Assembly (NCBI RefSeq): GCF_900170035.1
Contig: NZ_LT828545.1
Location: 1 to 41,265, forward strand
Length of the DNA: 41,265 nt
Reading direction: 5' to 3'
Origin: Desulfamplus magnetovallimortis
GTDB lineage: Bacteria > Desulfobacterota > Desulfobacteria > Desulfobacterales > Desulfobacteraceae
A program made the position numbers and the translations under genes. Under the pieces are notes generated by a model. It saw only the letters and a program-made list of their open reading frames with translations, made no database searches and had not been told where the DNA came from. Of this stretch, positions 1 to 7,896 are shown piece after piece (within the stretch, counting starts at the first letter, position 1; every line of letters starts with the position of its first letter).

Positions 1-1
1 C

Positions 2-262
2 GGAAGTTTTAGGCCCAATGGATTTGGTTTATATGATATGCTTGGTAATGTATGGGAGTGGTGTCAGGATATATATGCGAGTGATGCCTATAGTAAACAT
101 GTCCGTAATAATCCTATATATGCAGAGAGCGGCTCCTACCGGGTGGTTCGTGGCGGCAGCTGGCTCGACAGACCCGCCCTCGTTCGCTGTGCCATCCGTT
201 ACTGGGGCACGCCGGTCAACACGAATGGCTACTTGGGTTTCCGTCTTTCCAGGAAAAATTAA
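2..262 (+). CDS. FGE-sulfatase/C-type-lectin-fold protein, C-terminal part (DGR target, 5' end outside window)
   Basis: This is the 3' end of a gene that begins before the window. The frame is open from base 2 and ends at a stop at 260-262. The visible residues are typical of the C-terminal formylglycine-generating-enzyme (FGE)-sulfatase fold: NGFGLYDMLGNVWEWCQD, then RGGSW, then RCA, then LGFRL. The last third is a variable repeat (128-252). True FGE enzymes carry two catalytic cysteines between GGS(W/Y) and RCA. Here that stretch has none and is occupied by residues the DGR can change, so a binding rather than enzymatic role is likely. The end is almost identical to those of the two caspase-FGE fusions at 14019 and 17314, but whether this protein also carries a caspase domain cannot be seen. 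It lies directly upstream of the DGR accessory genes, the usual place for a cis target. Confidence 0.85.
   Translation, partial: GSFRPNGFGLYDMLGNVWEWCQDIYASDAYSKHVRNNPIYAESGSYRVVRGGSWLDRPALVRCAIRYWGTPVNTNGYLGFRLSRKN
128..252 (+). repeat. DGR variable repeat VR1
   Basis: This 125-nt stretch aligns without gaps to the template repeat at 2337-2461. I count 18 mismatches, and every one is at an A in the template (changed to T, G or C); there is no mismatch at C, G or T. That is the signature of adenine-specific mutagenic retrohoming. Changed codons lie mainly in the RGGSW-to-LGFR loop region of the encoded C-type lectin fold. The last ~21 nt are identical to the TR and should contain the initiation-of-mutagenic-homing (IMH) site; similarity stops sharply after the final CCAG. 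Confidence 0.96.
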
Positions 263-347
263 CTTTTAGCTTTTTTACCTTTTTACCTTTTGGGGGCTTT
301 TGGTCGTGTAATTCAACATTAGTGTGGGGTTTACAAAATATATAGAC

Positions 348-364
348 TTCCGGCGAAGCCGGAA
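348..364 (+). other. Hairpin downstream of VR1 (DGR cruciform or terminator)
   Basis: A perfect 7-bp inverted repeat, TTCCGGC-GAA-GCCGGAA, begins 95 nt after the end of VR1, inside a ~110-nt 3' segment that is conserved behind all three VRs. VR2 has the same hairpin at exactly the same distance. DGR targets in phage BPP-1 need a hairpin/cruciform just downstream of the IMH, but there it is only a few bases away. The stem is followed by AAAAATTTTT, so intrinsic termination of the target gene is an equally good reading. Confidence 0.6.
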
Positions 365-402
365 AAATTTTTAAAAAATATTAAATATTTTAGGAGAGTT
401 TT

Positions 403-963
403 GTGGCAGTCAAAATACTTACTGTGCCCTTTGATAACGTAAACGAAACCTTCCATGATGATATATTAAACCAGTTTATGGCAGGCAATATTGTAAAACA
501 GGTTAAATATGACTTTTTTATGTCATGTGCAAATCCCTACTGGACTGTATTTATAGAGTATGAGCCACTTTTTGATACATATGAGAATGAAGCATTGGAA
601 GAGCTGAGTGCGGCTGAAAAAGAGCTATTAGAAAAACTGTTTGAATTTAGAAAAAAAATAGCTGAAAAAGATGGTTTGCCCTCTTTTATTGTAGCAACTA
701 ACAAGCAATTAAAAGATGTGGTAAAGAATCGTCCAATGACCATTGAACACCTTAAAATGATCAATGGTTTTGGAGCAAAAAAAGCAAAAAAATATGGCCA
801 TGCAATTATTAATATCGTGAAATCCTACTCTCCGGATAAGAAAACAAATATAAGAGTTGATAATAATAATGAAAAAGATAGCAAAAGTAGTATAAAAGAT
901 AAGCAGAATCCGGATACCCATATACAGAACCAGGATGAATTACCTTTTACACCTGACACATAA
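403..963 (+). CDS. HRDC-domain DGR accessory protein
   Basis: A protein of 186 aa with a GTG start, preceded by TAGGAGAG at 391-398. Residues ~67-145 match the HRDC (helicase and RNase D C-terminal) fold: a helical LEKLFEFRKKIAEKDGLP segment, then FIVATNKQLKDVVKNRPMT and the hairpin-like INGFGAKKAKKYG. HRDC domains bind nucleic acid. Stand-alone HRDC proteins are one of the two known accessory families of DGRs. The C-terminal ~40 residues are polar and probably disordered. It sits between the VR1 target gene and avd/RT, all on one strand, and is likely cotranscribed with them. An exact biochemical role is not established. Having both an HRDC and an Avd accessory in one cassette is notable. 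Confidence 0.85.
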   Translation: MAVKILTVPFDNVNETFHDDILNQFMAGNIVKQVKYDFFMSCANPYWTVFIEYEPLFDTYENEALEELSAAEKELLEKLFEFRKKIAEKDGLPSFIVATNKQLKDVVKNRPMTIEHLKMINGFGAKKAKKYGHAIINIVKSYSPDKKTNIRVDNNNEKDSKSSIKDKQNPDTHIQNQDELPFTPDT

Positions 964-996
964 TATAACAAAAAAAATCTCTTGATATTAAAACTT

Positions 997-1326
997 ATGA
1001 GTCCAAGATATCCCATATTTGAACACTGGTACAAAACTCTTGACTGGATACTGGGAGCAATTGAAAAATACCCTAAAAATGCAAGATTTTCAATTGCATC
1101 CAGAATAGGAAGTATATCACTTGATGCCATGGAACTGTTAATTGAGGCCATTTACACAAAAAATAGAAAACCGATTCTGGATCAATTCAATATGCAGCTT
1201 GAAAAACTTCGCATTTTTTTCAGGCTGTCCCATGACAGACGTTATATATCAACGGTACAGTACGGATATATTTCAAAGGCCATAGATACTGCCGGAAAAA
1301 TGGCAGGAGGCTGGAAAAAATCATGA
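997..1326 (+). CDS. avd: DGR accessory variability determinant Avd (four-helix bundle)
   Basis: A protein of 109 aa, taking the ATG at 997; an in-frame TTG at 982 would add five residues, and neither start has a clear ribosome binding site. The sequence has the Avd pattern: an N-terminal helix containing YKTLDWILGAIEKYPKNARF, then IASRIGSISLDAMELLIEAIY, then LEKLRIFFRLSHDRRYIS, and a C-terminal GKMAGGWKKS. Avd forms a positively charged pentamer of four-helix-bundle subunits that binds the reverse transcriptase and template RNA and is needed for cDNA synthesis in phage BPP-1. The stop codon overlaps the RT start (ATGA at 1323-1326), so the two proteins are probably translationally coupled. 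Confidence 0.9.
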   Translation: MSPRYPIFEHWYKTLDWILGAIEKYPKNARFSIASRIGSISLDAMELLIEAIYTKNRKPILDQFNMQLEKLRIFFRLSHDRRYISTVQYGYISKAIDTAGKMAGGWKKS

Positions 1327-2303
1327 GATCTTCCATGTTTGGTAAAACAATTTCCTTCTCCAATCTCCATGCTGCATATAAAAAAGCTGCATCAGGATGC
1401 CGGAAAAATAATGAACTTGCAAAATTTTACTACAATCTTGAAAAAGAGCTGATCAAACTCCAGGAAGAGTTGATATCTGGCAGATATCTTCCAGAAACAT
1501 ACAGATATTTCACAATATATGACCCCAAGGAAAGAACCATTGCTGTAGCACCCTTTCGGGACAGGGTCGTTCACCATGCCGTAGTGAATATTCTTGAACC
1601 TGTTTTTGAAAAACAGTTTGTTTTTGACTCATATGCCTGCAGAAAGGGAAAAGGTACCCATGCAGCAATTGAGCGGGCACAAAATTTTATCAGAAGACGT
1701 CCCTTTTATGTAAAAGCAGATATTTCAAAATATTTTGATAGTATTAATCACTCTATCCTTTTAAATCAAATTGTAAAAAAGATAAAAGACCAATACCTGA
1801 TAGATCTTATTGAAAAAATCATTGCAGCATCCCATACTCCAGGGAAAGGTCTGCCAATAGGAAATCTGACAAGCCAGTTTTTTGCAAATTTGTACCTTGA
1901 TGTATTTGATCATTACATGAAAGACCAATTGGGTATTAAGTGTTATATTAGATATATGGACGATTTTCTTCTATTTGGATGGTCAAATAAACAGGTAAAA
2001 GAAAGATTCACTTGGGCAGAACTCTTTCTTCAAGAAAAACTAAAGCTATCTTTAAAGACGAGGATCACCTATTATGGTAAAAGTAAACATGGAGTAACAT
2101 TTCTTGGTATGAGAATATACCCTGGCACTATCAGAGTCAAATCGGAAAATCGAAAAAGAAGTATAAAAAGAATTATTAATAAACAGAGTCTTTGGCAAAA
2201 AGGTGAAATAAATGACGAACAACTTACATCTTCCTTGGAAAGTGTAATGGCACATTTACAATATTTCAATAAAATCAGATGTGAATTGAAAATGAGTAAA
2301 TAG
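1323..2303 (+). CDS. DGR-type reverse transcriptase
   Basis: A protein of 326 aa. Reverse transcriptase motifs are in order: motif 1/2 region around residues 59-82 (YRYFTIYDPKERTIAVAPFRDR), catalytic Asp in VKADISKYFDSI (D133), motif 4 GLPIGNLTSQ (176-185), catalytic box YIRYMDDF (YMDD at 211-214), and the FLGMRI thumb-proximal motif. The LPIGNLTSQ and RYMDDF spellings and short length are typical of DGR enzymes; there is no maturase or endonuclease domain as in group II introns. It copies the template RNA while misreading adenines, giving mutated cDNA that replaces variable repeats. The ATG overlaps the avd stop, and the template repeat begins 33 nt after this gene ends. Confidence 0.96.
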   Translation: MRSSMFGKTISFSNLHAAYKKAASGCRKNNELAKFYYNLEKELIKLQEELISGRYLPETYRYFTIYDPKERTIAVAPFRDRVVHHAVVNILEPVFEKQFVFDSYACRKGKGTHAAIERAQNFIRRRPFYVKADISKYFDSINHSILLNQIVKKIKDQYLIDLIEKIIAASHTPGKGLPIGNLTSQFFANLYLDVFDHYMKDQLGIKCYIRYMDDFLLFGWSNKQVKERFTWAELFLQEKLKLSLKTRITYYGKSKHGVTFLGMRIYPGTIRVKSENRKRSIKRIINKQSLWQKGEINDEQLTSSLESVMAHLQYFNKIRCELKMSK

Positions 2304-2336
2304 ACAAAATCCCAGCAATGGGTGCCTGACCGTAAA

Positions 2337-2461
2337 AGCGGCTCCAACCGGGTGAATCGTGGCGGCAGCTGGAACAACAAACCCGCCAACGTTCGCTGTG
2401 CCAACCGTAACAGGAACACGCCGGACAACACGAATAACAACTTGGGTTTCCGTCTTTCCAG
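2337..2461 (+). other. DGR template repeat (TR)
   Basis: A non-coding 125-nt template, 33 nt downstream of the RT stop and on the same strand. Adenines are concentrated in AAC, AAT and AAA triplets in the frame used by the targets (for example AACAACAAACCCGCCAACG), which lets adenine mutagenesis change about 14-16 codons without producing ochre or amber stops from AAY. It is the parent of VR1 (128-252), VR2 (15861-15985) and VR3 (19414-19538). All three alignments are gap-free over the full length, and similarity to VR flanks ends abruptly on both sides. The short reading frame running through it is only the image of the target genes and has no start signals of its own. Confidence 0.96.
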
Positions 2462-2672
2462 CACAGAAAAACAAGCAGAATCCTTGATCTTTACGGAGGC
2501 TTGGACGGTCTATTTTTCTGTCCAGGTCTGGTATCCAGATGGTTTGCCTGTTCTCTTTATTTAAAATCTATTGATAAAAATAAGACAACAATTTCATAAC
2601 CATCAAAAAAAGCAGGATATAAAAGGGTTTTGTGCTTTTATGTAACAAAGTGCTTTTATATCCATTATTAAA

Positions 2673-2838
2673 CTCGAAATCGACATCCTGATGGCTTTTT
2701 CGGTAGTTATTACATTTGTCTGAACCAGGATAAAAAGGATGTTCAGGATAGATAATCCTGCCTTATCCTGTTAATCTTGGGCATCCTGATTCAGACATTG
2801 TTTACAAGGCTCACAAGATTATATGTGTAAACTTTGAG
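2673..2838 (-). repeat. MITE-like intergenic repeat, copy A
   Basis: 166 bp, bounded by a CTCGAAATCGACA-like left end and a degenerate right end (...ACTTTGAG). It carries the inner inverted pair GTCTGAACCAGGAT / ATCCTGATTCAGAC with CAGGAT/ATCCTG heptads between. It is inverted relative to most copies. The right end is eroded and the flanking bases do not form a convincing direct repeat. With the TR it accounts for most of the 2304-2859 spacer; I see nothing else coding there. Confidence 0.7.
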
Positions 2839-2859
2839 TATAAAAACTAAGGAGCATCC

Positions 2860-4452
2860 ATGACTGTTGATTTACCCAACCTTCCTACAGGCAAATCATC
2901 CTTTGAAAAAATTCGTACCAATGGAGATATTTATGTGGATAAGACCCGTCATATATTTCAAATGATAAATGATGGACAATATTACTTCATATCGAGACCA
3001 GGAAGGTTTGGAAAATCCCTTTTTATATCCACCCTGCGAAGCCTTTTTCAAGGGAGAAAGGAGCTGTTTGAAGGGCTGTGGATTTCAGAGAACAGAGTGT
3101 GGCAGTGGGAAAGTCACCCTGTAATATTGATAGATTTTAACCAGATCACCCTTAATAACAGCAGTGATTTTGAACGAGGGATTGCAATAAGCCTTGAAAA
3201 TACAGGTAAACAATATGGAATAACTCTTAAAGAGACTTTTATTAAGGAGCGCTTTAAAGAGTTGATTACAGGCCTTTATGACAAGACCGGAATGCCAGTT
3301 GTAATTCTTGTTGACGAGTATGACAAACCCATAATTGAACATCTTGGCAGAGGGGATGAAGCCCTTGAAACGGCAAAGGCCAACCGTGATATTCTGCGTT
3401 CCTTTTTTGGGGTTATCAAGGGCGGTGATGTTGCCGATGTTTTGCGATTTGTATTTATTACAGGTGTCTCCAAATTCAGCCGTGTCTCCATATTTTCAGA
3501 ACTTAATAATCTCACCGACCTTACCATGCACAAAAGATATGCCGAGATGTTCGGCTACACCCAGACCGAGCTTGAGAGCTGTTTTAAGGGGCATATCAAC
3601 CGATTTGCCAGAGATTATGGGAAAACACACGAGCATATCATTGAAAAGATGCAAGCCATGTATAATGGATATCGCTTTTCAGAAGCCAATGTTCATGTCT
3701 ATAACCCTTTTTCCGTCTTGAGGGCACTTGATGAGATGGCATTTAAAAAATACTGGTTTGAAACCGGTACTCCCACCTTTCTTGTTAATCTGCTCCGTGA
3801 AAAAAAATGGTACCCGCCTGTAATTGAAAACATGCACGCCACAGAATCTCTGTTCAGTGTTTATGAAATTGAAAGACTCCAGCCTGAAGCTCTGCTGTTC
3901 CAGACAGGTTACGTAACCATTAAAGAGATTAGAGGAAGCCTCTATACCTTTGATTATCCCAACAGAGAAGTAAAAACAGCATTTCTGGAAAACCTCTTTT
4001 TTTCATATACTGATGATGTTCAGGAAAGAGTGCTTTTTGCCCTGCTTGCTGAATATCTTGAAACTGAAGATTTAAATGGTTTTATTGACACCATGATCTC
4101 AATATACGAGTCCATACCCAATACCCTTGAGGGTAAACGGGATGAAGCCTATTTTCATACCATATTTTATCTTATGGTTTCAGCATCCGGAATAACAGCC
4201 AGAAGCGAAGTCTTGACATGCAAGGGAAGAATTGATCTTTTAATGGAATTTAAGGATAAAATTTACATTATTGAATTTAAATGCAACCAGAGTGCCGATG
4301 CTGCCATAAAACAGATTCGGGATAAAGGTTATGCTGTCCCCTACCTTAAAACAGGAAAAGATATCCATCTAATGGGCATTAACTTTGATTCTGAGAAACG
4401 CAATATATTGGATTGGAAGCATGAAGCATTCTTAAATAATTTAGATGGTTAA
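2860..4452 (+). CDS. AAA-ATPase-like / PD-(D/E)XK nuclease (PDDEXK_9) protein
   Basis: A protein of 530 aa with an ATG start behind AAGGAGCATCC. The N-terminal region belongs to the AAA-ATPase_like family: the P-loop is RPGRFGKS (residues 46-53) and the Walker B-like strand is VVILVDEYDKP (~146-156). The C-terminal end (about 450-475) has GRIDLLMEFKDKIYIIEFKCNQ, the D...ExK active-site pattern of the PDDEXK_9 nuclease family that usually completes these proteins. No signal peptide, so cytoplasmic. The family is often multicopy in anaerobes and its job is unknown; mobile-element or defence roles have been suggested. It is flanked by repeat-rich spacers and is not obviously in an operon. Confidence 0.85.
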   Translation: MTVDLPNLPTGKSSFEKIRTNGDIYVDKTRHIFQMINDGQYYFISRPGRFGKSLFISTLRSLFQGRKELFEGLWISENRVWQWESHPVILIDFNQITLNNSSDFERGIAISLENTGKQYGITLKETFIKERFKELITGLYDKTGMPVVILVDEYDKPIIEHLGRGDEALETAKANRDILRSFFGVIKGGDVADVLRFVFITGVSKFSRVSIFSELNNLTDLTMHKRYAEMFGYTQTELESCFKGHINRFARDYGKTHEHIIEKMQAMYNGYRFSEANVHVYNPFSVLRALDEMAFKKYWFETGTPTFLVNLLREKKWYPPVIENMHATESLFSVYEIERLQPEALLFQTGYVTIKEIRGSLYTFDYPNREVKTAFLENLFFSYTDDVQERVLFALLAEYLETEDLNGFIDTMISIYESIPNTLEGKRDEAYFHTIFYLMVSASGITARSEVLTCKGRIDLLMEFKDKIYIIEFKCNQSADAAIKQIRDKGYAVPYLKTGKDIHLMGINFDSEKRNILDWKHEAFLNNLDG

Positions 4453-4914
4453 GCCTATTAATCATAATGAATCTCATATTCTGCCCCCCTGTAAAACTTT
4501 CCTGTACACAAAATAGAACCAAGCCCGAAAATGTTGCGTTTCCATTAACAGAGACTTGCCACGCCTGACACATGCCCCAAACCTGTGATTACCCGACAGC
4601 TATACCTTGATAGTATAGGATTTTCCATCTTTATCCTTCAAAAGCAGGTGGTTATGGAAAAGTCCGCCCGAAGGGCGCTAAGTTCCAAGAAAACTATGGT
4701 CGTTTAGCTGAAGATCAACAGGTATATGAAAGCACCAATTATTTTTTGCAAAAATATGTCCAGTTAATCAAATCTTTTGAGTATAAGCAAATAGAGTAAG
4801 CGGACATGGCGGACGTTAAGCAATCCCCGAATATGAAAATTTGTACCAATTTTCACGGTAATAAAAACGTCGAATCTCTTGCAGCTTAAATATAATTAGG
4901 AAAGGATTTTGCCA
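4453..4914. other. Repeat-rich spacer without a clear gene
   Basis: About 460 bp. It contains a short dispersed motif around 4611-4690 (TAGTATAGGA, then CCGCCCGAAGGGCGCTAAGTT) that recurs at 26651-26716, a possible gene remnant (4689-4799), and at 4833-4868 an inverted copy of the 'ACCGTGAAAAT...ATTTTCATATTCGGGG' repeat that is tandem at 34401-34586. No complete gene is evident. Confidence 0.6.
4689..4799 (+). pseudogene. Possible gene remnant (unidentified C-terminus)
   Basis: A 36-codon open stretch with plausible coding character (ENYGRLAEDQQVYE... ending FEYKQIE, then TAA) and no start codon or ribosome binding site in frame. It follows directly after a GC-rich intergenic repeat. It could be the tail of a gene removed by rearrangement. 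I do not recognise the family, and chance cannot be excluded. Confidence 0.25.
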
Positions 4915-5502
4915 ATGAAAAAATTTATCGCAACTAAAATCTTTAGTGGTGTAATTCTTGTTGCAGCAGCATTGATGCTGGTATCAACAATTATGATTCC
5001 TCAAATATATGGAAAGGATCAGAAGCCGGATATCGAAACCAAAGATGTCGTTGTCACAGAGGGAAATCAGAACAATAGTGAAAAACCCAAAAAACTTATA
5101 AATATAGCAGCATGGCTTAATAAAGCTGATGGGAGATATGTGGAGGGCGATGAAGCTCTCTTGTTTTACCAGGTAAACAGAGACAGCTATGTTTCCATAT
5201 TTCTGTTTGAACCTTCGGGTGAGGTGGTACGCCTGTTTCCGAAAGAAAAAGAGCAGTTGAATTTTTCAGAAGGGGGAAGGGTTTATGATTTTAAGCTACC
5301 TTTAAAGGAAGGCTCACATATAAAGGAAGGCTCACATAGGATTAAGGTTGTTGCAACAATTGACCCATCCAATACATGGCAATCTGGCGTCAGCTATAAA
5401 TCAGACAACGTTATCCACACAGGTACAATGGTTGTAATACCAATGTCATCGCCTGTTATGTTTGCAGACCAATATGGAAGCCGTTTTTTTTACACTTCCT
5501 GA
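4915..5502 (+). CDS. Secreted DUF4384 protein
   Basis: A protein of 195 aa from the ATG at 4915, chosen because TAGGAAAGGA (4897-4906) is well spaced from it; a TTG two codons upstream is in frame. Residues ~1-35 form a signal peptide (KKFIATKIF then a long hydrophobic run). The rest is one DUF4384 domain: INIAAWLNKADGRYVEGDEALLFYQVNRDSYVSIF, then a PSGEVVRLFP strand. DUF4384 is a beta-rich domain often found beside or fused to caspase-like proteins in bacterial envelopes; its ligand is unknown. An 18-bp tandem duplication (about 5308-5340) repeats KEGSH in the domain. It starts the run of DUF4384/caspase genes. Confidence 0.75.
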   Translation: MKKFIATKIFSGVILVAAALMLVSTIMIPQIYGKDQKPDIETKDVVVTEGNQNNSEKPKKLINIAAWLNKADGRYVEGDEALLFYQVNRDSYVSIFLFEPSGEVVRLFPKEKEQLNFSEGGRVYDFKLPLKEGSHIKEGSHRIKVVATIDPSNTWQSGVSYKSDNVIHTGTMVVIPMSSPVMFADQYGSRFFYTS

Positions 5503-5587
5503 AGATCGTTTTGATGAAAAGGTTCTTGATTTTTAAAATGAAATTTTTCAATACATAAACTATATTACACCATGAAAGGAAAATAGA

Positions 5588-6970
5588 ATGAAAAAACAGA
5601 TCATGCTTATTTTTATAACACTTCTAACAATAAATGCTGTTGCAGTATCTCTATTTGCTTCCCAGAGCAAGGATATCAATGTGCTTCCGGTTAACCACTC
5701 CAATCCCTTTGCCATTGATGTCTGGATTGATAAAAGCGCCGTAAATACAGGAGATTTCATTACTGTATCTTTCAGGGCTTCTGTGAACTGTTACCTTGTT
5801 CTTGTTGATCATGGATCATCAGGGAATATGAGTATCATCTATCCCAATCAGTTTTCAGGGCCTGACAATTACATTCAGGCCGGAAGGGTATATACTTTCC
5901 CAGCATCTGATGCCGGTTTTAAATTCAGGATTTCCGGCCCGGCCGGAGAGGAGAGTATCCTTGCCTATGCATCATTGAGATCCAATACCGTGGCCGAACG
6001 CCTTGGCCTCACCCGTGGCATATCAGGCTTTAAATCTGTGAATCAGAAGCAGTTTAAGGATATAGTTGTTGAAGAGAGCAGAAACAGCTCAAGTGGTGAG
6101 TGGGCTACAGCAAGAAGAGATTTCATGGTAATCGGTGGTTCCCAGGGAAGCGGCACCATTTACCAGCAGCCCCAATCCATCCAGGCAGATGAGCTCAGAC
6201 CAAGCCCCAATGCATACAGTTCCATATTTCTCCTTTCAGTGGGAGTGAGTACAGGAGAGCTGAGGGGTTGCGAAAACGATGCCAGGGATTTTGCTCGGGT
6301 AATGGGAAGATCTCTTGGTGTTCCGACAGGAAATATTAAAATCATATCCGGTGAATCTGCAACATTAAACGGTATCCGCAAGGGATTTGAATGGGCAAGG
6401 CAGAATATGGACAGTAAGGATATGTTTATCTACTATTTCAGCGGCCATGGAAGTTACATTGCAGACAATAACGGCGATGAGGTAGATGGTTATGATGAAG
6501 TACTCCTTCCTTATGGTTTTAACGCAAATGACATAACCACCATGATCATTGATGATGAGCTTGGCCAGTGGCTCATGAAAATTCCTGGAAACAAAAAAGT
6601 GGCCATTATAGATGCCTGTCACAGTGGTACCATTACAAAAGCAGTAAATAACTGGAAAACAAAATCATATAAAGGCGGTGTTTTAGGGCAGGGAAAACCT
6701 TCGGCCTCCATAGTATCAAAAAGCGGACATGGCACAGGCGAATTTGGCCAGGCACTGCTTGCAGCCACTACAGATGCCCTGCAAGCCCTGGAGATAAACG
6801 GCAGGGGGCTTTTTACGTTTGAAATGATTAAGGCCATTGAGGGCGGGGCACCTGATCTCAACAGTGCTTTTAAAATGTCGAGGGCAAGGGTACTGGAGTT
6901 GTCTGCAAAACAGCAAGACCCTGTTATCACCGATCCGGCCGGCTTGTCATCAAAGATACTTTTTCGATGA
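5588..6970 (+). CDS. Secreted DUF4384-caspase (peptidase C14) protein
   Basis: A protein of 460 aa with an ATG start after GAAAGGAAAATAGA. A signal peptide spans residues 1-25 (cleavage near LFASQS). A DUF4384 domain follows at ~40-135 (AIDVWIDKSAVNTGDFITVSF, MSIIYPNQF), then a caspase-like domain at ~212-455. The catalytic His287 is in YYFSGHGS and Cys344 in IIDACHSG. The acidic motif DNNGDEVDGYDEVLLPYG between them is typical of metacaspases and may bind calcium. Such enzymes usually cleave after Arg/Lys, but specificity here is unknown. The order DUF4384-then-caspase is the reverse of the protein at 9068. Likely exported to the periplasm or cell surface and part of the same operon-like run as its neighbours. 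Confidence 0.9.
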   Translation: MKKQIMLIFITLLTINAVAVSLFASQSKDINVLPVNHSNPFAIDVWIDKSAVNTGDFITVSFRASVNCYLVLVDHGSSGNMSIIYPNQFSGPDNYIQAGRVYTFPASDAGFKFRISGPAGEESILAYASLRSNTVAERLGLTRGISGFKSVNQKQFKDIVVEESRNSSSGEWATARRDFMVIGGSQGSGTIYQQPQSIQADELRPSPNAYSSIFLLSVGVSTGELRGCENDARDFARVMGRSLGVPTGNIKIISGESATLNGIRKGFEWARQNMDSKDMFIYYFSGHGSYIADNNGDEVDGYDEVLLPYGFNANDITTMIIDDELGQWLMKIPGNKKVAIIDACHSGTITKAVNNWKTKSYKGGVLGQGKPSASIVSKSGHGTGEFGQALLAATTDALQALEINGRGLFTFEMIKAIEGGAPDLNSAFKMSRARVLELSAKQQDPVITDPAGLSSKILFR

Positions 6971-7088
6971 TGAAATCGGCCATATTCAGATAACCCCCCA
7001 TGATTGCTGACGCATGACAATGGTGCATTAAAGTCTCGATATATCAGCATGTTATGGAGGTTTTTAAATAAACAATGGAGGGCATAAA

Positions 7089-7619
7089 TTGAAAAAATTA
7101 ATTGCGGGCACAATCATGATCTGTGCCATATTGTTGTTTACATCCTGTGCTGGTCTAAGGGTTCAGGATAATCCAGGAGCATCATTTCAGATAAAGAATG
7201 TGGTGGATCAAACCCCGCCATTGAAGGTTGGAGATCCTGTGGTGGTAACGGTTACGGCAGACAGGGATTGCTATCTTCATGTTTACTATCTGTCGGGCAG
7301 CGGCAATATTCGCCAGATTTTTCCGGATAACCGAATGTCTGGAAATATGATAAGAGGCGGCACAAAGACCGTAATTCCACCCTATGGAAGCAACTATATG
7401 CTCACACTTATGCATCCTCCTGTACAGGAGAGTATTCTGAGCGTGGCCACCCTGGAACCATTAAACCCAATTCCGCAGCACTATATGGACTATTCAGGCG
7501 TTATTCCACGTATAAAAATGTCGCACAGGCAATTTGACAGGAGAATCGCAAAAAGTCTTGAAAAAATCCTGCCAACAACCTGGGCTGTGGACAGAACCTA
7601 CTTCACATATGGCCCTTAG
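7089..7619 (+). CDS. DUF4384 lipoprotein
   Basis: A protein of 176 aa with a TTG start, supported by ATGGAGGG (7075-7082) just upstream; no ATG fits. The N-terminus is a lipoprotein signal with lipobox LFTSC and lipidation at Cys20. The mature part is a single DUF4384 domain (IKNVVDQTPPLKVGDPVVVTV, DRDCYLHVYYLSGSGNIRQIFPDNRMSGN). It is the only clear lipoprotein in the run and could anchor a DUF4384/caspase assembly to the outer membrane; that role is inference. About 120 bp separate it from the preceding caspase gene. Confidence 0.8.
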   Translation: MKKLIAGTIMICAILLFTSCAGLRVQDNPGASFQIKNVVDQTPPLKVGDPVVVTVTADRDCYLHVYYLSGSGNIRQIFPDNRMSGNMIRGGTKTVIPPYGSNYMLTLMHPPVQESILSVATLEPLNPIPQHYMDYSGVIPRIKMSHRQFDRRIAKSLEKILPTTWAVDRTYFTYGP

Positions 7620-7690
7620 GAATGAGTAAACCGTCATGGCCAGAGTCCGGCCACCCCTGATCATGGAAATAATGTATCTATTTCCACGGT

Positions 7691-7834
7691 AAAAATCCTG
7701 AGTATCCTGTAAATCCTGGTTATCCTGATTCAGACAAATTCAATAAATGCCAAAAAGCCAACAAGATGTCGATTTTGAATTATTAATCCTGCCTTAACCT
7801 GTTAATCCTGTGCATCCTGATTCTGACAAAGTCA
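7691..7834 (+). repeat. Rearranged fragment of the MITE-like repeat
   Basis: The left part is the right half of the element (AATCCTGAGTATCCTG..., GATTCAGAC, ending GATGTCGATTTTGA at ~7779). It is followed by a second partial set of heptads (AATCCTGCCTTAACC..., CCTGATTCTGACAAA). No left terminal repeat is present. This looks like a chimaera of two truncated copies rather than a complete element. Confidence 0.6.
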
Positions 7835-7896
7835 CGGAAGAAAGATGACACACTTATAATTATTTTTAACCATTTATCTTAAAAAGGAAAATTAAA

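Noticed and set aside
1323-2303. Reverse transcriptase as a retron or group II intron enzyme
   Set aside because: No msr/msd structure, no maturase or endonuclease domain; the motif 4 spelling, avd partner, TR and VRs all point to a DGR.
2322-2564. Reading frame through the template repeat (NRVNRGGSWNNKPANVRC...)
   Set aside because: It is the TR image of the target genes' 3' ends; it has no ribosome binding site, starts from an arbitrary ATG and runs on into non-coding sequence.
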